Assembly: GCA_030457765.1 (NCBI GenBank)
Contig: JAKDUK010000012.1
Coordinates: forward strand, 1 to 53,716
DNA length: 53,716 nt
Source: Marinobacter sp.
GTDB taxonomy: Bacteria > Pseudomonadota > Gammaproteobacteria > Pseudomonadales > Oleiphilaceae
Reading direction: 5' to 3'
Part shown: piece by piece, positions 39,303 through 47,934 of the stretch
Layout of the letters: each line of letters opens with the position of its first letter
How positions within the stretch are numbered: position 1 is the stretch's first letter
Translations under genes and position numbers: made by a program
The notes under the pieces: generated by a model
The model's input: the letters and a program-made list of their open reading frames with translations, nothing else
Told to the model about the DNA's origin: nothing
Databases searched by the model: none

Positions 39303-40535
39303 TTATACATAGAAATCCAAATCTTCCTGATGCTTCAGGAGATCGCGCATTACATATGGATCTTCACCAAAGAAGTACACAAGGCCCCAATGGGTGCCAA
39401 ATGCCGTGCGTTTGGTAACCGTTTCTTCCACAGGCGGCGTGAGTTCATGGGATTCAAAATACTCATGATTCTCGGTTTCTTCCGGAATCTCCAGCTTGCT
39501 CACAACCCGGCGCCTTGGGTATACACCAAAGCAACCCGCGTAGCCCTTCGCACCCACCACCTCTTCGGGGAAGAAGGCTTCGATTTCTTCCGGAGAGCTT
39601 TTCGGATCGAAAGCGAGAATCAGGCCCTGGTAAGCGTTGAAGCCATAAGCGGTTTCAAGCAATTCAAACACTTTAAACCCGGGCGGCCGATACGCCACCT
39701 CACCGAAGTACATGGTGCTGTCGCTGGTCACGAAGTATTCGGGGTGCAAGAAACCGAATTCAATATCAAACGTTTTGATCAGCTTTTCAATCTCGCCCCG
39801 GATCTGGTCACGATACTTTTCAAGATCTGGCGTCGCAGGCACGAACACAGAATAACCCAGCGTGACGTATTCGGAGATATTCAGGAAAGCAATTTTGCCA
39901 TTATGGACCCAGGCTTCTACCGCGAACTCCCAGCCATCCAGATGAGACTCCATCAACACAGGAAACTCTTCTTCAGGAATGGTATCCACTTCGTCTGGGG
40001 TACGAATCACTCTGTGACCAAGACATCCGGCCTTATCAAAGGCCTTCAGGTGGATGGGGTCATTTGGGTCGCCATCGAGCTTGAGCAGTGTTTGATTAAC
40101 CCGCTTTAAAAAGCGAACAACATCGCCTTTATCGTGGGCTTCCTCAAAAATACCCACACGTATACCACCGAGTTGCGCGCGGCGCTTCATCAGTGCTTTG
40201 TCACGTAGCAGCATGGCTTGACCAAACAAGCGTGGCTTATCCATGAGAACCGAGTTAATAGCACCGGCCCATTCTACGGTTTCTTCAAACAGCGGAATGG
40301 CAACATCCACACCCATGTCTTTTAGCGTTTGGGCGATCTCAACGGACCGATCATTCAGGCGCTCAAAGTTCCAAGGCACGTAGGGAATATCGTGCTCTTT
40401 ACAATATGGTTCGGCCCAATCTGGCGCGACCACCACGTAGCGGCGATCAAATTTATCAGCGGCCTCTACGGCGTTGAGACTCCAGCCAAGAAACGCAACA
40501 TACCCCTTATCCGGATTATATTTATGCTCTGCCAT
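39303..40535 (-). CDS. ATP-grasp domain-containing ligase
   Basis: 410 residues. ATP-grasp enzymes join a carboxylate, activated as acyl phosphate, to an amine or thiol. Seen: a pre-ATP-grasp Rossmann-like part (about 10-100, YVAFLGWSLNAVEAADKF), the ATP-binding strands with VLMESHLDGWEFAVEAWV, and the metal-binding end Glu266 (FLHPEYF), Glu279 (YFGEVAYRPPG) and Arg283. The last is usually EvNxRxGG; here it is EVAYRPPG, a variant. AAGGAG lies 7 bases before the ATG. The 674-residue papain-like gene follows. Substrate unknown; a peptide or amino-acid ligase role is the best guess. Confidence 0.82.
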   Translation of the reverse strand: MAEHKYNPDKGYVAFLGWSLNAVEAADKFDRRYVVVAPDWAEPYCKEHDIPYVPWNFERLNDRSVEIAQTLKDMGVDVAIPLFEETVEWAGAINSVLMDKPRLFGQAMLLRDKALMKRRAQLGGIRVGIFEEAHDKGDVVRFLKRVNQTLLKLDGDPNDPIHLKAFDKAGCLGHRVIRTPDEVDTIPEEEFPVLMESHLDGWEFAVEAWVHNGKIAFLNISEYVTLGYSVFVPATPDLEKYRDQIRGEIEKLIKTFDIEFGFLHPEYFVTSDSTMYFGEVAYRPPGFKVFELLETAYGFNAYQGLILAFDPKSSPEEIEAFFPEEVVGAKGYAGCFGVYPRRRVVSKLEIPEETENHEYFESHELTPPVEETVTKRTAFGTHWGLVYFFGEDPYVMRDLLKHQEDLDFYV

Positions 40536-40712
40536 AGACCCTCTCCTTGCCCCGGAATGTAATTTTCACCCTACGCCGATGTATAGGAATGGCAAGTATC
40601 ATTAGGCTATGAAACAAAAAAACACTGTGAACATCGGTTTTAACGCCGACCCTCACAATGCTTCAAGGCTGAATTGGGAATATTCAGAGAAATTACAGAC
40701 GAACCAGGTTTA

Positions 40713-42194
40713 TCAACCAAGCTTCAAGGTAGAAAGTGTTCTTTTTCGCACGTTCGTCAACAGCGTTTCGTTGTCTACCAGTGATTGGCCGTAAGAAGGC
40801 ACCATGACCTTCATACGCTCCTGCCACTGCGCTGTCTGGATTTTTTCCGGGAAGCAGCGTTCAATCACGCTAATCATTGCATTAGCCGCAGTAGAGGCTC
40901 CCGGTGACGCGCCAAGCAAGGCCGCCAGAGTGCCGTCTTTTGCGGCCACAATTTCGGTACCAAATTCAAGCTTGCCACCGCCACTCTCAGCCTGCTTGAT
41001 GATTTGCACACGCTGGCCGGCATTACGCAATTCCCAGTTTTTTTCTTCAGCTTCGGGGAAGAAGTTACGCAGTGCATCCACACGGTCGCTGTGCGACTGG
41101 AACACCTCACCAATCAGATAACGGGTCAGGTCCATGTTGCTCTTACTCACCGACAACATAGGCTTGAGGTTGGTGGTGCGCACAGAGCCGAACAAATCAA
41201 AAATAGAGCCCTTTTTGAGGAAACGGGTGGTAAAGCCGGCAAACGGGCCAAACAACAAGGCAGGCTCGCCGTTGATAATGCGGGTATCAAGGTGTGGCAC
41301 CGACATAGGCGGCGCGCCAATAGGCGCCTTGCCGTATACTTTTGCATGGTGCTGACCCACTACATCAGGCTTGCGGCATACCAACCATTGACCACTAACA
41401 GGGAAACCACCATAGCCACGGGCTTCACTAATTCCAGATTTTTGCAGCAACGGTAACGCCCCGCCACCAGCGCCAAGAAACACAAATTCACTTTCCAGCT
41501 TAGTCTGCTCGCCAGTGTGCTGATTTTTAACCCGGACTTTCCAGCGGCCATTGTCGCGCTGATCTATGTAGTGCACCGGGCTACCCAGCATAAGCTCGAA
41601 GTTGGGCTGCTTTTCCAGATACTTGACCATGTTCCGCGTCAGAGAGCCAAAATCCACATCTGAACCATGGCGGATACGCGTTGCGGCAACACGCTGCATA
41701 GGGTCTCGGCCCTGAATAATCAGCGGCATCCAATCTTCTAGCTCCCGTGGCGACTCTGTGTACTCCATATCACGGAACAAGTGATGGGCACTCATGCGTT
41801 CGTGGCGGCGCTTCAGGAAAGCGACATCTTTATCACCCCAAACAAAGCTCTGGTGCGGTGTGCGATTAATAAACCTGGAAGGCTCGGGCAACATACCCTG
41901 CTCAACCAGATATGACCAAAACTGCAGGGAGACCTCATATTGCGCATTAATCTGCAGCGCACGCTCAATGGCGACATCGCCATCTTCAGTCTGGGGCGTG
42001 TAATTCAGCTCGCAGTATCCGGCGTGACCGGTACCTGCGTTGTTCCACCCATCAGTGCTTTCATGTGCAACGTGATCAAGACGCTCCAACATGACTATTT
42101 TCATGGACGGATCCAACTGCGTTAGCATCATGCCCAGAGTAGCGCTCATGACGCCACCCCCGACCAGAACTACGTCTGCCTGTTTAGCGGCCAT
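40713..42194 (-). CDS. mqo: Malate:quinone oxidoreductase
   Basis: Peripheral FAD enzyme that oxidises malate to oxaloacetate and reduces quinone. 493 residues, the usual length. N-terminal FAD-binding motif DVVLVGGGVMSATLGMML, the GWNNAGTGHAGYCELNY motif, a central HGSDVDFGSLTRNM and the C-terminal LLGASPGASTAANAMI, all typical of Mqo. A 489-base upstream region separates it from the antiporter gene. With fumC further on, it is one of two TCA-cycle genes in the window, in separate units. Confidence 0.97.
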   Translation of the reverse strand: MAAKQADVVLVGGGVMSATLGMMLTQLDPSMKIVMLERLDHVAHESTDGWNNAGTGHAGYCELNYTPQTEDGDVAIERALQINAQYEVSLQFWSYLVEQGMLPEPSRFINRTPHQSFVWGDKDVAFLKRRHERMSAHHLFRDMEYTESPRELEDWMPLIIQGRDPMQRVAATRIRHGSDVDFGSLTRNMVKYLEKQPNFELMLGSPVHYIDQRDNGRWKVRVKNQHTGEQTKLESEFVFLGAGGGALPLLQKSGISEARGYGGFPVSGQWLVCRKPDVVGQHHAKVYGKAPIGAPPMSVPHLDTRIINGEPALLFGPFAGFTTRFLKKGSIFDLFGSVRTTNLKPMLSVSKSNMDLTRYLIGEVFQSHSDRVDALRNFFPEAEEKNWELRNAGQRVQIIKQAESGGGKLEFGTEIVAAKDGTLAALLGASPGASTAANAMISVIERCFPEKIQTAQWQERMKVMVPSYGQSLVDNETLLTNVRKRTLSTLKLG

Positions 42195-42683
42195 TGGTTT
42201 TTCACCCTAGCTAGTTTTGAACCTTCGCCCCTCCACGATCAGCAAAGAGGTCTGTCGGAAACCGGCAAGTCGCGAGGTAAAGGCGCTGCCGTGTGTGTCC
42301 GTTCGAATATTCGCGTAATTATCCGGATTTTTGCAAAAAAAATAAAATACGATCAATTATCGTTGCGGGTTTAAGCGCGGCTTGCGCGCAAGCTTAGCGG
42401 CCACTTCGTTAGCATACGAACTGTGCGTGTATCGGGTTATAGGTAATAGTCCGCACACATCTGACAAAAAGGTGCCGCAAATTTTCGCTTCTTTGGTCTG
42501 TTATATCATCGCAACTTTAGTCTTATGCCGGTGTTCATCAATGATCATATCACTTCATCTGAAAAGGGCTGACCTCAATGGGCCATTTGCGGTATCTTGC
42601 ACTCCTTTGTAGCGCTGCATCTCAAGTTATCCGGGATTTTCATAGGCGCTTTACTGCAGATACAACCTGACTGAGGTTCATTT
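42195..42683. other. Gene-free spacer between mqo and the Na+/Ca2+ antiporter
   Basis: 489 bases between divergent genes, AT-rich around 42330-42365. A 76-codon frame (42382-42612) is not supported by any family or ribosome site. A perfect 14-base palindrome GCTTGCGCGCAAGC lies at 42380-42393. No strong promoter match was found for either gene. Confidence 0.4.
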
Positions 42684-43667
42684 ATGGGAATGGCTATTGG
42701 CGCGATCATCGCCGGCCTGATATTGCTGGTCTGGAGTGCCGACAAATTTGTAGAGGGCGCTGCAGCCACCGCTAAACACCTGGGCATGCCTTCTTTGCTA
42801 ATTGGCATGGTAATTATTGGGTTCGGCACCTCAGCGCCAGAACTGGCTGTTTCGGCCATGGCGGCGGCGGATGGTAATCCCGGGTTGGCCCTGGGCAACG
42901 GCTATGGCTCCAACATTACCAACATTGCGTTAATTGTGGGCCTGACTGCCGTAATTGCCCCCATCACGGTACACTCCCAAGTGCTCCGAAAGGAACTGCC
43001 TCTGCTAATTGTGCTCACGCTGATAGCCGGCTCACAACTATTGGATGGCGAGCTCTCACGACTGGATGGCTGTGTGCTTCTGGGCGTGTTTGCGGCGGTC
43101 ATGGGCTGGTCGATTTTTCAGGGCATGCGTGGCAAAAACGACGCTCTGGCAAGCGAAACAGAAACCCAACTTTCAAACGATCTGATGGCGATGAAAACCG
43201 CCACCATGTGGTTGATCGTTGGCCTTGTTTTACTCGTGGTCAGCTCACGCCTGTTGGTTTGGGGCTCAGTTTCCATCGCTCAAAGCTTAGGGGTTAGTGA
43301 TCTGGTGATTGGCCTGACAATCGTGGCCATTGGTACGTCACTGCCAGAACTGGCCGCAGCCCTGGCAGCAGTGCGCAAAAATGAGCACGACCTGATTCTG
43401 GGCAACATTCTTGGCTCGGGCCTGTTCAACACGCTTGCGGTTGTGGGGCTGGCTGCCGTTATTAAGCCTATGTCGGTTGCTCCAGAGGCACTATATCGGG
43501 ATTGGACACTGATGCTGGCGCTGACCGTTGGCCTGCTGGTTATGGGCTTCGGCCTGACTGGCTGGCGCAAAGTGATCAGCCGCTTTGATGGCTCTGTCTT
43601 GCTGCTGGTTTATCTTGCTTACACCGGCTACCTGCTGTCTACCGTTGTGGCGGCCAGCACAAGCTGA
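42684..43667 (+). CDS. Calcium/sodium antiporter (YrbG-like, CaCA family)
   Basis: 327 residues with about ten membrane segments in two inverted halves, each with an alpha-repeat: GFGTSAPELAVS (46-57) with GNGYGSNITN, and AIGTSLPELAAA (215-226) with GNILGSGLFN. The conserved Glu53 and Glu221 coordinate Ca2+ in this family. GAGG precedes the ATG by 7 bases. It is convergent with msrB, with only 16 bases between and no clear terminator. Confidence 0.94.
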   Translation: MGMAIGAIIAGLILLVWSADKFVEGAAATAKHLGMPSLLIGMVIIGFGTSAPELAVSAMAAADGNPGLALGNGYGSNITNIALIVGLTAVIAPITVHSQVLRKELPLLIVLTLIAGSQLLDGELSRLDGCVLLGVFAAVMGWSIFQGMRGKNDALASETETQLSNDLMAMKTATMWLIVGLVLLVVSSRLLVWGSVSIAQSLGVSDLVIGLTIVAIGTSLPELAAALAAVRKNEHDLILGNILGSGLFNTLAVVGLAAVIKPMSVAPEALYRDWTLMLALTVGLLVMGFGLTGWRKVISRFDGSVLLLVYLAYTGYLLSTVVAASTS

Positions 43668-43683
43668 CAGCCACCATCAAAAC

Positions 43684-44109
43684 TTAACTGTTTTCTTGAA
43701 AAGCCATAGCAATGGAATTCAAACAGTAGCGCTGGCCGGTGGGCGGAGGCCCATCAGGAAACACATGGCCAAGGTGACTTTCACAGCGAACACAACGCAC
43801 TTCTGTGCGAGCCATACCCATGCTGGTATCTTCAATGTAGCGGATGTGCGCCTTATCGAAAGGCTGGAAGAAACTGGGCCAACCGGTACCAGAATCAAAT
43901 TTTGCATTTGAGCTGAACAAAGGTAGATCACACAGCCGGCAGTGGTAAACACCCGCCAGCTTGTTGTCCAGTAACGTGCCACAGAATGGATGTTCCGTGC
44001 CATGATCCAGCAATACCTGGCGCTCTTCAGGTGTCAGGTTGGCAGCCTTTTCTTCGATCTGTGCCTCGGTTAAAGGCGTTACGTCGTAACCTGCATCAGA
44101 ACGGCTCAT
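43684..44109 (-). CDS. msrB: Peptide-methionine (R)-S-oxide reductase MsrB
   Basis: Repairs the R-form of methionine sulfoxide in proteins. 141 residues with a zinc site of two CxxC pairs (Cys57/60 and Cys106/109), the substrate motif KFDSGTGWPSF, GHVFPDGPPPTGQRYCLNS with catalytic Cys129, and Cys43 in HPFCGTLLDNK. The nucleophile is Cys, not selenocysteine. It follows msrA by 11 bases, an operon repairing both isomers. Confidence 0.97.
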   Translation of the reverse strand: MSRSDAGYDVTPLTEAQIEEKAANLTPEERQVLLDHGTEHPFCGTLLDNKLAGVYHCRLCDLPLFSSNAKFDSGTGWPSFFQPFDKAHIRYIEDTSMGMARTEVRCVRCESHLGHVFPDGPPPTGQRYCLNSIAMAFQENS

Positions 44110-44120
44110 TATTTATCTCC

Positions 44121-44807
44121 TCAAGCCAGCCTGTCCCCGGAATCAGAACGGGACCTGGCGTTTAAATCAGTGTCGGTGCCAGTATATTCCGGCTTAAGCC
44201 GGTCACCGAAACCATCAATTAGTTTTTCCACTTTCGGGGCTGCCACCGCCATGATGTATGGCTGGTTGGGGTTGCGGGCGGCAAAGTCCTGGTGCTGCGC
44301 TTCGGCTGAGTAAAACGCTTCTAACGGCTCAAGGGCCGTTACAATAGGATCAGAATAAACCCCAGCCTCGGTCAGTTGGCGAATATAGGATTCTACAACA
44401 CGCTTCTGCTCGTGGTTTTCATAAAAAATGGCAGAGCGATATTGCGTTCCCCGATCATTACCCTGGCGGTTTAACTGAGTTGGATCGTGAGCTACCGAAA
44501 AGAACACTCTAAGCAATTCGCCAAAGGTCACTCGAGCTGGGTCGTAGCGCACCTCCACTGCCTCTGCATGGCCAGTTGTGCCTGTGCATACGGCCTCGTA
44601 ATTAGCTGTATCTGGCGACCCGCCCGTGTAGCCAGACTCCACACGGGTTACGCCTTCCATCGCTACCAGCACAGCCTCGACACACCAGAAGCAGCCACCA
44701 GCAAGAACGACTCTCTGTTCGCCCTCTGCTGCTGACAAATCTTGCTCGGGCTCTGGAAAACGACTGCGGGCCACGTTCAGGCCAGGAATGCTGCAAGATG
44801 ATGTCAT
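44121..44807 (-). CDS. msrA: Peptide-methionine (S)-S-oxide reductase MsrA
   Basis: Repairs the S-form of methionine sulfoxide. 228 residues: an N-terminal extension of about 30 residues, then the catalytic motif GGCFWCVEAV with Cys39, the GYTGG and TGHAEAVEVRYDP motifs and the HDPTQLNRQGNDRGTQYRS signature. No secretion signal. First gene of msrA-msrB; divergent from the metallophosphoesterase. Confidence 0.97.
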   Translation of the reverse strand: MTSSCSIPGLNVARSRFPEPEQDLSAAEGEQRVVLAGGCFWCVEAVLVAMEGVTRVESGYTGGSPDTANYEAVCTGTTGHAEAVEVRYDPARVTFGELLRVFFSVAHDPTQLNRQGNDRGTQYRSAIFYENHEQKRVVESYIRQLTEAGVYSDPIVTALEPLEAFYSAEAQHQDFAARNPNQPYIMAVAAPKVEKLIDGFGDRLKPEYTGTDTDLNARSRSDSGDRLA

Positions 44808-44954
44808 GACAACCTCCGCTACAATAAAAATATCTTCAGACCACTAATTGTGGCTGTTAATTCGCCCGGTTGCATCCCCTCTGTTGCAGAGCATAATGTT
44901 CAGAGTTAAGAGCAAACGGGATGCACAGGCTCAGCCAGAAACAAAGGAACACAA

Positions 44955-45932
44955 ATGACCTCACCGGCTCGCACACCCGAACATCAGGATGAGCTTCTGG
45001 AACACCGCCTGAACCAGAGACTGGGGCCTGCGCATGCACGCCAGCGTTTGGGTATTGAGCGTGAAGCCGAGGCTAGAGTGCTTAGCCAGGACCGCCCATC
45101 GTTTCGCATTCAGAACCCCACTTCGGCACCCGGGTTTATCCGTTTTTGCCTGAAGTTAGTAGGACTGCATGGGCGCGGGCAGGCAAACAGTCGGCGCTTG
45201 GATACAGCATACAACCACTTTTACCTGCCCACACTACCGACAAACTTCGAAGGCTTTCGTATCCTGCATCTTACGGACTTACACGTGGATATGGATGAAG
45301 CCAACCTGCAAGAAGTTATACGAACAATATCGCCGCTGGATTACGATCTGTGCGTGCTTACCGGTGACTACCGTAAAGAGACCTGGGGACCGGTTGAAGC
45401 GGCACTCGAAGGCATGGCGCGGCTACGCGAGGCAATACGAGGGCCAGCCTACGCTGTGCTCGGCAATCACGACAGTGTGCGCATGGTGCCGGCTCTGGAA
45501 GATATGGGGTATTCGCTGCTGATGAACGAGATGGTTCCGATAGAGCAAAGCGGTGAGCACTTCTATCTCGCAGGGGTCGATGACCCGCATTTCTACAAAG
45601 CCCACAACCTGCATCGTGCAGGCGATGATATTCCCCCCGGTGGCACAAGTCTTCTTCTTAGCCACACTCCTGAAATATGGCGGGAAGCCGCTTACGCCGG
45701 TTACGACATGTTCCTGTGCGGCCATACCCATGGCGGCCAGATCTGCTTGCCTGGAGGGATTCCGCTTACATTAGATGCAGACTGCCCACGCCATCTGGGT
45801 CGTGGTTACTGGCAGGCACATGGCATGCAGGGATACACCTCTCCTGGCGCCGGTACCTCTGTGATTAACGTGCGGTTGAACTGCCCGCCAGAAGTGACCA
45901 TTCATACGCTAACCCGCAACCTGTCTCAGTGA
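44955..45932 (+). CDS. Metallophosphoesterase (YaeI/YkuE-like)
   Basis: 325 residues of the calcineurin-like fold. After an N-terminal part of about 95 residues with one weak hydrophobic stretch come all the dimetal motifs: DLH (Asp108, His110), GD (137-138), GNHD (170-173), His237 in LSHTPE and GHTHGGQ (256-262). Relatives act on phosphate esters of nucleotides or lipids; the substrate cannot be told. No signal peptide is seen. Its last 7 bases overlap the end of the convergent CDP-archaeol-synthase-like gene. Confidence 0.9.
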   Translation: MTSPARTPEHQDELLEHRLNQRLGPAHARQRLGIEREAEARVLSQDRPSFRIQNPTSAPGFIRFCLKLVGLHGRGQANSRRLDTAYNHFYLPTLPTNFEGFRILHLTDLHVDMDEANLQEVIRTISPLDYDLCVLTGDYRKETWGPVEAALEGMARLREAIRGPAYAVLGNHDSVRMVPALEDMGYSLLMNEMVPIEQSGEHFYLAGVDDPHFYKAHNLHRAGDDIPPGGTSLLLSHTPEIWREAAYAGYDMFLCGHTHGGQICLPGGIPLTLDADCPRHLGRGYWQAHGMQGYTSPGAGTSVINVRLNCPPEVTIHTLTRNLSQ

Positions 45933-46408
45933 GGCTGCCTGCGAATGCCTAAACGATAGAGCAGAGGAGATATCCACATATTGGATAGTGCAAAAAATAC
46001 CACAATGGCCAGCGCCTCCCAAGCGCTAACCACCCCTTTGGCTAACGCATAAAATATAGGAATCGCAGCCTCAGGCACTTGATCCAGCCACGACATACGC
46101 GCACTGGGTTTTAGCTCCAGACGGCGCTTGATAAAGCTGCTGAGCAGATCGCCGGCTAACGCAAGCAAGCCAAACAGCAGCCCGAATACAAATTCGTGTT
46201 CAGTGACCATGGCAAACAGCGCGCAACACAATGTACCGGAAACAACGCCTCGCCAGGTCTTACTTTTACCGAATAGCGGCCGACCATCAAACCAGTACAA
46301 CCCGGCATCCACAGGCGCCGACCAGCGGCGCCTGAGCACCTTTGCGATAACCACTGGTGTGCCATTGGCCAGCACCAGCATCACAAACAACGTAAGGGAT
46401 ATCAGCAA
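45926..46408 (-). CDS. CDP-archaeol synthase-like membrane protein (CarS/DUF46)
   Basis: 160 residues with about four or five membrane segments. Two motifs match archaeal CarS, the CTP-transferase that activates archaetidic lipid precursors: DGRPLFGKSKTWRG (41-54) and GDLLSSFIKRRLELK with a following LDQVPEA. Bacteria have no archaeol, so the likely job is making another CDP-activated lipid; CdsA is a distant relative. The start is TTG (46408) with AAGGAG 9 bases upstream; it follows fumC by 26 bases and may be co-transcribed. Confidence 0.85.
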   Translation of the reverse strand: MLISLTLFVMLVLANGTPVVIAKVLRRRWSAPVDAGLYWFDGRPLFGKSKTWRGVVSGTLCCALFAMVTEHEFVFGLLFGLLALAGDLLSSFIKRRLELKPSARMSWLDQVPEAAIPIFYALAKGVVSAWEALAIVVFFALSNMWISPLLYRLGIRRQPH

Positions 46409-46434
46409 GCGCTGGCACTCCTTGCTCGCTTATG

Positions 46435-47838
46435 TCAGTCGATTCCGCCTCGGGTCAGCTTGAGCGGGTCCATCAGTTCTTCCAAACGTTCCCGGCTGAG
46501 ACCGCTGATTTCTTCAGCCACATCAATGACAGGTCGTCCGGTTTTATAGGCCTCCTTAGCGATATCCGACGCCAGACTGTAGCCAATTTCCGGGTTAAGC
46601 GCTGTTACCAGAACCGGATTGCGGCGAACACCCGCATCCAATGCTTCGGTGTTTACGGAAAAGTTTCGAAGGGCTTTATCTGCCAGCAAGCCGGTGGCAT
46701 TTGTAAGCAGGCCAATCATATCCAGCAGATTGCCGCCCACAAGAGGAAGCATCACATTAAGCTGAAAGTTACCAGATTGCCCTGCCATGGCGTTAGCGCT
46801 ATCCAGTCCCATAACCTGGGCCCCCACCATGGCCACAGACTCGGGAATAACCGGGTTAACTTTACCTGGCATAATACTGCTGCCCGGCTGCAGCGCTGGC
46901 AGGCTGATTTCTGCAAACCCGTGGATTGGGCCACTGTTCATCCAGCGCAGGTCATTGGCAATTTTGGTGAGCACAATACCTAACCCGCGCAGTTGAGATG
47001 AAAGCGCAACCGGGCCATCCACGGCACTCTGGCCTACAAACTTGTGATCCAGAGAACGGAATACATAATCGGTATTGCCCTTGAGAAACTTCACAAACTG
47101 GCCAGCAAATTCCGGCAACGCATTTACGCCAGTGCCTACCGCTGTGCCACCCTGGGGCAACGCGAGCAATTCATCGGCAGCCGCATCAAGGCGCCTTTCT
47201 GCCGCAAGTATCTGTTCCCGCCAGGTTCGCAACTCTTGGCCAAGGGTAATCGGCATGGCATCCATAAGATGAGTACGGCCGGTTTTAACCTGTTCCGAAA
47301 ACAAGGCTTCGCGCTCGTAAATAACCCCGCGCAAGTGCGTTAATGCAGGAATAAGCCGCGCTCGTACCCCGATGACTGAACTCACATGAATAGCTGTGGG
47401 GATCACATCGTTAGAGCTCTGGCTCATATTCACATGGTCGTTAGGGTGCACTTCCACACCGTTTTTGGCGGCAATGGCAGCGATCACCTCATTCACGTTC
47501 ATGTTGGTGCTGGTACCTGAACCTGTCTGGTAACGATCAACGGGAAACTGGTCAGCATGCTCACCGCGGATCAGCTCCTGGCAAGCAACGGTAATCGCGT
47601 CGCAACGGCCATTATCCAGAAGCCCCAGGCTGGCATTGGCCTCAGCCGCTGCCTGTTTGATGTGCGCCACGGCTACAATAAAAGCGGGTGGCATGGGTTG
47701 ACCACTAACGGGAAAATTATTAACAGCACGCTGGGTTTGGGCTCCCCAAAGAGCCCCTGTTGGCACATGAACCTCGCCCAGGCTGTCGGTTTCTATTCTG
47801 GTTTGGCTGTTTGCGTTTCCAGCTCCATTTTCGCTCAT
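46435..47838 (-). CDS. fumC: Class II fumarate hydratase
   Basis: Reversible hydration of fumarate to malate, iron-independent. 467 residues from ATG 47838 (MSENGAGNANSQTRIETD) with CAGGAG upstream; the longer frame adds 21 residues of the spacer. Seen: TGSGTSTNMNVNE, SQSSNDVIPTA, KTGRTHLMDAMP and the superfamily signature GSSIMPGKVNP. It is iron-independent, oxidant-resistant and fits an aerobic marine life. A terminator separates it from the dehydrogenase upstream. Confidence 0.97.
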   Translation of the reverse strand: MSENGAGNANSQTRIETDSLGEVHVPTGALWGAQTQRAVNNFPVSGQPMPPAFIVAVAHIKQAAAEANASLGLLDNGRCDAITVACQELIRGEHADQFPVDRYQTGSGTSTNMNVNEVIAAIAAKNGVEVHPNDHVNMSQSSNDVIPTAIHVSSVIGVRARLIPALTHLRGVIYEREALFSEQVKTGRTHLMDAMPITLGQELRTWREQILAAERRLDAAADELLALPQGGTAVGTGVNALPEFAGQFVKFLKGNTDYVFRSLDHKFVGQSAVDGPVALSSQLRGLGIVLTKIANDLRWMNSGPIHGFAEISLPALQPGSSIMPGKVNPVIPESVAMVGAQVMGLDSANAMAGQSGNFQLNVMLPLVGGNLLDMIGLLTNATGLLADKALRNFSVNTEALDAGVRRNPVLVTALNPEIGYSLASDIAKEAYKTGRPVIDVAEEISGLSRERLEELMDPLKLTRGGID

Positions 47839-47881
47839 GGTTTCTCCTGTGTGTATCTGCGTCAGGATGGCTGGCAGTACA

Positions 47882-47924
47882 TCAAAAGACAAAGCTGGCA
47901 AGCCTCCCGAAAGAGGCTGCCAGC
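47882..47924 (-). terminator. Intrinsic terminator after the aldehyde dehydrogenase gene
   Basis: On the minus strand GCTGGCA and GCCTC pair with GAGGC and TGCCAGC (47894-47924, one bulged base), followed by TTTGTCTTTT. It lies 11 bases beyond the dehydrogenase stop. Confidence 0.85.
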
Positions 47925-47934
47925 CGCTGCCAGA

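Noticed and set aside
40609..40794. 61-codon frame overlapping the end of mqo
   Set aside because: Its second half is antisense to mqo and it has no ribosome site.
42380..42393. Perfect palindrome GCTTGCGCGCAAGC in the mqo spacer
   Set aside because: Short, GC-rich and self-complementary by alternation; no T-run and no second copy.
42382..42612. 76-codon frame upstream of the antiporter gene
   Set aside because: No ribosome site or family resemblance.
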